NCBI GenBank assembly: GCA_016927125.1
Contig: JAFGNG010000171.1
Coordinates: 1 to 10,600 of the forward strand
From: Planctomycetota bacterium
GTDB lineage: Bacteria > Planctomycetota > SZUA-567 > JAFGNG01
DNA length: 10,600 nt
Reading direction: 5' to 3'
A program made the position numbers and the translations under genes. The notes below the pieces were generated by a model, which worked only from the letters and a program-made list of their open reading frames with translations, was not told the origin of the DNA and searched no databases. This document shows, piece after piece, positions 6,477-10,600 of this stretch (position 1 is its first letter; each line of letters begins with the position of its first letter).

Positions 6477-9400
6477 TCACTTCCGTGAAAGACTTTCCTT
6501 GTATTTTTCGGAAAAGGCTTCCTGGTTGTTTCCCCACCATTCTTGCCATGCGGGAGAATCCGCCGGATATTTCTGGCCTGATATTTTTTGCAGGGTATTA
6601 CAAGCGCCATCCTTGAGTGGCTGGCTGGGATTTTCCAACAGGTTGAGCAACTGTGCAATTGCTTCTGGATTGAGCAATTGTGCAAGGGTATCAGCAGCTA
6701 ACCCTGAAATGATTGGGGATTTATCACCAAGAGCATTAATCAGGGGAATGACCGCGTTGGGATCCTGGGTATGTTGCATGAGCTTGGCGGCAATCCTTCT
6801 AGCCGTTTCACTCTGTTGATTTTCAAGGGCATTTAAAAGCGAACCGATATAACCGGAATAATTAATTTCGTTATTATATTCCAGTTCTTGGAGGGCCTTC
6901 TCAGCTTCTACCCTCAGTTCTTTAACTTCAGTATCCCTAAGCAGTTCCAAAATGGCATCCGGGGTTTTCATAGTTTTCAGCATGCCTATAGCTTGAGATT
7001 TTTCGGAGGAAGTTCCGCTCGATAAAATTCGACGAATAATCTTTAACGCCTGCGAACGGGCGTTATCGAGCTCGATCTGTGATAAAATCGATACCGCGGG
7101 AAGGGGATCGGTCATGGAAAGTTGTATCAGGTATGAAACCGCCTGATTGTCTTTTGTAAACTTTAATGCCTCAAAAGCCATGTTCCCAAGTTCCTTATCG
7201 TTGAGCCAGTAAAACAAGATCTTGGTTGCGGGGTTTCCGCCTATTTTGCTTAAGGCTTTCATCGCTTCATATTTGGCATTGCCTTCGGAAGCGAAAGGGT
7301 TAACTTTTGGTACTACGAAATTTGAGGAGTCTCCGGGGCGGCCCGTGTATCCAAACGGCATGAACCTTGAAAGATCCAAGGCAACAGCTTCGTCTCCGCC
7401 AATCAGTTTAATCAAAGGTTCAACCGCAGATTTTTTGCCGAGTTCGCCCAGGGCCTCCGCAACTTTTCGTTGCAATAGGTAATTCTCATCATCAAGCAAT
7501 TCTAAAAGGAGATCTGCAGTGTTACGATCAGGATTATTTTGCAAGAACTCTATTGCCTTGATTTGAACCTCGAAATTAGTATTACGAAGCGCATATTGAT
7601 CTCCCTGTTCTTTGTCCGGGAGGCGGTATACACGGATAGTATTGTCCAGGCTTCCAGAGGCAGCGTATTTTTCATTCTCTGAAAAACAAACCGAGGTGAT
7701 TTCCCGGGTATGGCCGGTGAAAGATGCACGTGGAATCCCACTCTGGGTATCCCATAAAGCCACAACCTTCTGTCTTCCACCGGTAAGAGCGGATTGGCTG
7801 TCATGGGAAAGAGCAACAGCGTTGATTTCTCCCTTTGCTTCATCTCCGATGAAAATAACGTCTTCTGTTTGCTCGGAATCTATCCGAGTAAAAATTGCAC
7901 CGCCAATAGAATTTCCAAATCCAGCAAGCATTAAGCCGTTATCGCTAGACAACGCCAAACAATTTGCCACCCCGGAAAGATCTTTCCTTGTGCTGCTGAC
8001 CGGCAAGCCATTTAGTTTATAGGTGCGAGAAATTAACCAAGGGAGGGTGGAGGTATTGATTTGACTGGGGAAGGGGGTTGAAATGGCCTTAATTAAAAAG
8101 CCATAAATATCAAATTCTACTCCCAGTACTTTCCCGGGATTTTGCAACGGTTTATCAAACTCTCGCTTTATCAAATTCAAACGACCATCCCTGGTATCCA
8201 AGAGCATGGCAGCACTGTCATCACTGCCGGTAACTACCAAGGTGCTATATTCAGACCAGGAGATGCATCTAATCGCGGCGGAATGGGCTTTTACTGATGA
8301 TAACGGTTTTCCAAAAGCAACATCCCAAAGGTATAGCATCCCGGATGCGCTGCCGGTTAAAATCAGCTTTTTGTCAGGTGAAAAGGAGATGCAGGTGATT
8401 GCGTTTGTGTGCCCGGCATATTCCTGGACGCTATTTCCAGTTTTAATATCCCATGAATACAAGCCGCCATTTTGATCACCAGAAAGAATCTGCCCGCTAT
8501 TTGGGGAAAACTTTATGCAGGTTACCTCAGCGGGGGTCATAATGGTTTGGAATTCACCTGCCGGTCCGTCACCCAGATCTACAATAGGTATCAGAACATC
8601 AAAATCAGGCGCAGTCATAGCCATGGCTGCTCTGATATCTTCTCCCTTTGCCCTTGACCAAATTAAATCAGGGAATTTAGATCGTATAGAATCCTTGAAG
8701 GTAAAAGTCCAAACCTCTGGTTCCAAGATGAAAACCTTCTTTTTGATTGAGACAGAGCCATCATCAAAAAAGATAGTGGCAGAAAAATCCTTTTCATTTT
8801 TTAATGGAAAAACTTCAATTGCTTTAGGAGAGATAACTCTTTCAATAGAAGGCTCGGGAATTTGATAATCAGGTGGGCGAAAGGATGCGGGTCCCTGATA
8901 TTGGACTTCTTCTGGAACCTCGCTATTGCCAAAAAAGATGCTAATTTTAGCAGGGGTTTTATTAAAAATATGAATTGATAATTCCCGAGATAGGTTAATT
9001 TTATCGGTAAAAACCGAAGCAGCCATGATCTTGGTTGCCACTGTACCTGGACTGGCTGCATCGGTGTCTTCTTCACCGCTAATCCACATGTATGCAGGCC
9101 GGTCATTTTGTAAAATTAGGTGCAGCGGGCCATAAACCCACAGTGCACCTTTGACTTCTTTTTGCTCCACTGCTTCAGATTCGGGTTGCTCTGAAGTTGA
9201 TTCCAAAGCAGGAAGATTTGATTTATAGTAAAAAGTTTTGGTGAAGGTCTCGGAAATTGAGTCAGGTCTACCAAAAATGGAAACCAGTTCTTCAGTAGGT
9301 ATTTCCCTCTGAACCGCAACGCTGGCCTCAAAATATGTTTTGCCGTGCCCTTGGCCGGTTTGCTGGATTACTAGACCTCTAGGGCGATCTGGAGAGAGGT

Positions 9401-9971
9401 AATAAAATACATCCCAATGCCGGTCTGGATATATTTCGCTTGGGGTTGCAACCATTTCAGGCAGCTTTACTCCCTCAATAGGTTCGACAGTATCCCCGGC
9501 AACGGCATTCTTAGGAGTGGGCGCCTCTCCGACAGCAATTTCAATACCCCCGGGAGGATTGACATCCTCCTCGCTTTGACTCTGACTTGGATCGGAGCGT
9601 AATCCGAAATACATGGTCAGAAGAAGAACAGCAATGCCAACTGCTGCGGAGGCAATGATATTAGGCTGCAAGGTAAATTTGTCCGGAAGGGCGGTAATTT
9701 CTTCCATGGTTTCATCTGCGGTGGGTTTAGCTTCCTTAACCTTTTCCACCAGTTTCTTGCCGGTGCGGAAGTTATAACCGCATTCGATGCAGATTATAGA
9801 GCCCTTTTCAATGGTTGACTGACATTTCGGACAAAGCATTTTTTCCGTAGGCGGTTCCGGCTTTTTAATTGTAAACGATGCGCCGCAGGCGGAGCATTTT
9901 CCACTTTTGCCATCATTATCATCCTGCAGCTTAAACCTTTTGCCGCAACCAGGGCAGATAAATCGAAACAT
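6477..9971 (-). CDS. Membrane-anchored zinc-ribbon / WD40 beta-propeller / HEAT-repeat protein
   Basis: A 1164-residue protein whose domains are read directly from sequence. A zinc ribbon has ligands C6, C9, C26 and C29 (CPGC...CSAC, MJ0042-like). A second ribbon has C47, C50, C61 and C64 (CPKC...CIEC). A charged linker leads to one transmembrane helix at about 104-124. About 125-470 is beta-rich and unrecognised. About 473-786 forms seven WD40-like blades, best seen as GHTNAITCISFSPDKKLILTG ending in LYLWD and GHTREITSVCFSENEKYAASG ending in IRVYR; blades 4 and 5 are degenerate. About 797-1125 are HEAT/PBS-lyase-like repeats (VAEALGELGKKSAVEPLIKL; ARRIAAKLMQ). The tail contains PAWQEWW, as in other bacterial HEAT proteins. 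No catalytic motif is visible, so a scaffold or sensor role is inferred. AAGGAG (complement of 9979-9984), 7 bases before the ATG, fixes the start. It converges with the upstream secreted-protein gene. Confidence 0.88.
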   Translation of the reverse strand: MFRFICPGCGKRFKLQDDNDGKSGKCSACGASFTIKKPEPPTEKMLCPKCQSTIEKGSIICIECGYNFRTGKKLVEKVKEAKPTADETMEEITALPDKFTLQPNIIASAAVGIAVLLLTMYFGLRSDPSQSQSEEDVNPPGGIEIAVGEAPTPKNAVAGDTVEPIEGVKLPEMVATPSEIYPDRHWDVFYYLSPDRPRGLVIQQTGQGHGKTYFEASVAVQREIPTEELVSIFGRPDSISETFTKTFYYKSNLPALESTSEQPESEAVEQKEVKGALWVYGPLHLILQNDRPAYMWISGEEDTDAASPGTVATKIMAASVFTDKINLSRELSIHIFNKTPAKISIFFGNSEVPEEVQYQGPASFRPPDYQIPEPSIERVISPKAIEVFPLKNEKDFSATIFFDDGSVSIKKKVFILEPEVWTFTFKDSIRSKFPDLIWSRAKGEDIRAAMAMTAPDFDVLIPIVDLGDGPAGEFQTIMTPAEVTCIKFSPNSGQILSGDQNGGLYSWDIKTGNSVQEYAGHTNAITCISFSPDKKLILTGSASGMLYLWDVAFGKPLSSVKAHSAAIRCISWSEYSTLVVTGSDDSAAMLLDTRDGRLNLIKREFDKPLQNPGKVLGVEFDIYGFLIKAISTPFPSQINTSTLPWLISRTYKLNGLPVSSTRKDLSGVANCLALSSDNGLMLAGFGNSIGGAIFTRIDSEQTEDVIFIGDEAKGEINAVALSHDSQSALTGGRQKVVALWDTQSGIPRASFTGHTREITSVCFSENEKYAASGSLDNTIRVYRLPDKEQGDQYALRNTNFEVQIKAIEFLQNNPDRNTADLLLELLDDENYLLQRKVAEALGELGKKSAVEPLIKLIGGDEAVALDLSRFMPFGYTGRPGDSSNFVVPKVNPFASEGNAKYEAMKALSKIGGNPATKILFYWLNDKELGNMAFEALKFTKDNQAVSYLIQLSMTDPLPAVSILSQIELDNARSQALKIIRRILSSGTSSEKSQAIGMLKTMKTPDAILELLRDTEVKELRVEAEKALQELEYNNEINYSGYIGSLLNALENQQSETARRIAAKLMQHTQDPNAVIPLINALGDKSPIISGLAADTLAQLLNPEAIAQLLNLLENPSQPLKDGACNTLQKISGQKYPADSPAWQEWWGNNQEAFSEKYKESLSRK

Positions 9972-9978
9972 GTGTAAT

Positions 9979-9984
9979 CTCCTT
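9979..9984 (-). promoter_or_regulatory. Ribosome binding site for the WD40/HEAT protein gene
   Basis: Read on the minus strand this is AAGGAG, 7 bases before the ATG. It is a strong match to the Shine-Dalgarno consensus and supports the chosen start, which puts the first zinc-ribbon cysteine at residue 6. Confidence 0.8.
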
Positions 9985-10100
9985 AATATAATATATTATT
10001 ATTTCATGACCAAGAGGGGAGCGATTATGGGAAATAAGTATAAATAAAAATAAAAGAATAAATTCGCCCCAGCTAACATCTTACTAATTGCGCAGATTAT

Positions 10101-10109
10101 ATTATACCA
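10101..10109 (-). promoter_or_regulatory. Probable extended -10 promoter for the WD40/HEAT protein gene
   Basis: On the minus strand this reads TGGTATAAT: a perfect TATAAT preceded by the TGn extension. The -35 region 17 bases further upstream (ATTTCA) is weak, which is usual for extended -10 promoters. It predicts a start near 10094 and a leader of about 120 nt. Confidence 0.5.
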
Positions 10110-10170
10110 CAGAACAGACAAAATGAAATTTGAATATTGTCTTTGCGGGATTTATTATTTAGTTTCATAT

Positions 10171-10189
10171 ATTTACAATTTATGTAAAT
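10171..10189. repeat. Inverted repeat ATTTACA-N5-TGTAAAT
   Basis: Perfect 7-bp arms at 10171-10177 and 10183-10189 flank ATTTA. The 19-bp size suits a dimeric regulator site upstream of the leftward promoter. The AT-rich background weakens the case. Confidence 0.35.
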
Positions 10190-10247
10190 CACAGTGCTTG
10201 CGGCAAGAGGAATTTTACAGAGTTTTAAACCAATGATGACTTATCCT

Positions 10248-10271
10248 TAATGCCAATCTTATGTGGCATTA
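10248..10271. repeat. Inverted repeat TAATGCCA-N8-TGGCATTA
   Basis: Perfect 8-bp arms at 10248-10255 and 10264-10271 surround ATCTTATG. The GCC/GGC core stands out in very AT-rich DNA, so chance is less likely than for the other palindromes here. There is no T-run on either side, so a regulator site is more likely than a terminator. Confidence 0.45.
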
Positions 10272-10285
10272 TAAAACATTAAATA

Positions 10286-10303
10286 TAAACAAGGTTAGTT
10301 AAT
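10286..10303 (+). repeat. Imperfect direct repeat, copy 1
   Basis: TAAACAAGGTTAGTTAAT matches copy 2 at 10484-10501 in 16 of 18 bases, 198 bases apart. It is flanked by CATTAA (10277-10282) and TTAATG (10299-10304), which form an inverted repeat around it. Confidence 0.4.
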
Positions 10304-10483
10304 GACAAAGACACTATTCAATTCAAGGTTTGTATGATTTATTGCAATAAGAAGATATTATGAGGGATTAGAACGCTGTAACTACACATAAAATAAAAAG
10401 ATAGATTCCTGCTGAAGAATTCTAATAATTATACTTTAATTAATTGCTGATTTACAATAACCTGTAATAAGAAAACACTTAAC

Positions 10484-10501
10484 TAAACAAAGGTAGTTAA
10501 T
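10484..10501 (+). repeat. Imperfect direct repeat, copy 2, next to the iorA ribosome site
   Basis: TAAACAAAGGTAGTTAAT lies immediately before the ribosome binding site of the gene at 10521. It overlaps an inverted repeat, TTAACTA (10479-10485) and TAGTTAA (10494-10500). A protein bound here would block translation or transcription of the downstream gene; this is inference. Confidence 0.4.
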
Positions 10502-10520
10502 TTGGGAGAGAGCACTGCTG

Positions 10521-10600
10521 ATGAAACAACTACTATCCGGAAATGAAGCAATCGCGCGCGGAGCCTACCAGGCCGGGGTTACGGTGGCGACCGGTTATCC
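10521..10600 (+). CDS. iorA: Indolepyruvate ferredoxin oxidoreductase, alpha subunit (N-terminus only)
   Basis: Only the first 26 codons are in the window. They read MKQLLSGNEAIARGAYQAG and then VTVATGYP. The pattern LLSGNEAIARGAxxAGVxxATGYP is the conserved N-terminus of IorA, the TPP-dependent large subunit that, with IorB, oxidatively decarboxylates arylpyruvates to acyl-CoA and reduces ferredoxin in the cytoplasm. The family normally continues with GTPSTE just past the window edge. GGGAGAG at 10504-10510, 10 bases before the ATG, is the likely ribosome site and no better start is seen upstream. An iorB gene would be expected downstream but lies outside. A related 2-oxoacid:ferredoxin oxidoreductase alpha subunit is the main alternative. 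The enzyme type points to anaerobic life. Confidence 0.8.
   Translation, partial: MKQLLSGNEAIARGAYQAGVTVATGY

Larger units (their letters stand above)
9972..10520. other. AT-rich divergent intergenic region, no gene seen
   Basis: These 549 bases separate two divergent genes and contain no open frame with a convincing start or protein-like composition. Contents seen: the ribosome site and probable extended -10 promoter of the leftward gene; a 12-bp AT-only palindrome at 9988-9999; inverted repeats at 10171-10189 and 10248-10271; and an imperfect 18-bp direct repeat at 10286-10303 and 10484-10501. I could not assign a convincing promoter for the rightward gene: TATACT at 10430-10435 has no good -35 partner. 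The length is long for a simple divergent promoter region. Confidence 0.6.

Noticed and set aside
9988..9999. 12-bp palindrome ATAATATATTAT just upstream of the WD40/HEAT gene ribosome site
   Set aside because: It is made only of A and T inside a run of the same bases, so chance is the simplest explanation. It is not listed as an operator.
10305..10340. Short open frame starting at an ATG after an AAGG-like sequence
   Set aside because: Only 11 codons before a stop, with no composition or context supporting a peptide gene.
10443..10472. Possible promoter for iorA (TTGCTG with TAATAA, or TTTACA)
   Set aside because: Spacings and matches are poor (15-base spacer with 3 of 6 at -10, or no -10 at 17). 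Listing one would be guesswork.
1..10600. CRISPR array, tRNA, rRNA, phage or toxin-antitoxin content
   Set aside because: No regularly spaced repeats, cloverleaf-like sequence, rRNA motif or small gene pair was seen on reading the window.

Overview
The window looks like the chromosome of an anaerobic bacterium of the PVC superphylum type (Planctomycetota, Lentisphaerota or a related candidate phylum). Three things point that way: a very large secreted multidomain protein ending in a DNRLRE-like region and a dockerin; a zinc-ribbon / transmembrane / WD40 / HEAT chimera of a kind common in planctomycete-like genomes; and the start of a ferredoxin-dependent indolepyruvate oxidoreductase gene, an enzyme of anaerobic metabolism. 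This is inference from gene style. No rRNA or marker protein is present to fix the taxonomy.

Layout. Positions 1-243 are the GC-rich right end of an IS3-family insertion sequence: the last 37 codons of its transposase, an imperfect hairpin, and a terminus reading ...CCACCTCA. AT-rich host DNA follows directly. It carries a good sigma70-like promoter (270-298), a 14-bp palindrome in the leader (330-343) and a ribosome binding site for the 1985-residue secreted protein (358-6315, +). A textbook intrinsic terminator (6361-6399) closes that gene. A convergent gene (6477-9971, -) encodes the 1164-residue zinc-ribbon/WD40/HEAT membrane protein. Its probable extended -10 promoter is at 10101-10109. 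The stretch 9972-10520 has no gene, is very AT-rich and holds several inverted repeats and one imperfect direct repeat. At 10521 a rightward gene begins whose 26 visible residues match the N-terminus of IorA; the window cuts it off.

How the genes relate. The three complete or partial host genes do not form an operon: the first two converge, and the second and third diverge. The secreted protein is most likely a carbohydrate-active enzyme. It has a rhamnosidase-like N-terminal beta-sandwich, a probable TIM-barrel hydrolase core with a C-terminal beta domain, a helical spacer, two tandem 171-residue repeats, a DNRLRE-like domain and a dockerin. The HEAT/WD40 protein is probably a membrane-anchored scaffold or sensor. 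IorA belongs to amino-acid fermentation. I see no CRISPR array, tRNA, rRNA, phage or recognisable defence system. The less ordinary content lies in the architectures of the two giant proteins and in the repeat-bearing 550-bp divergent spacer.
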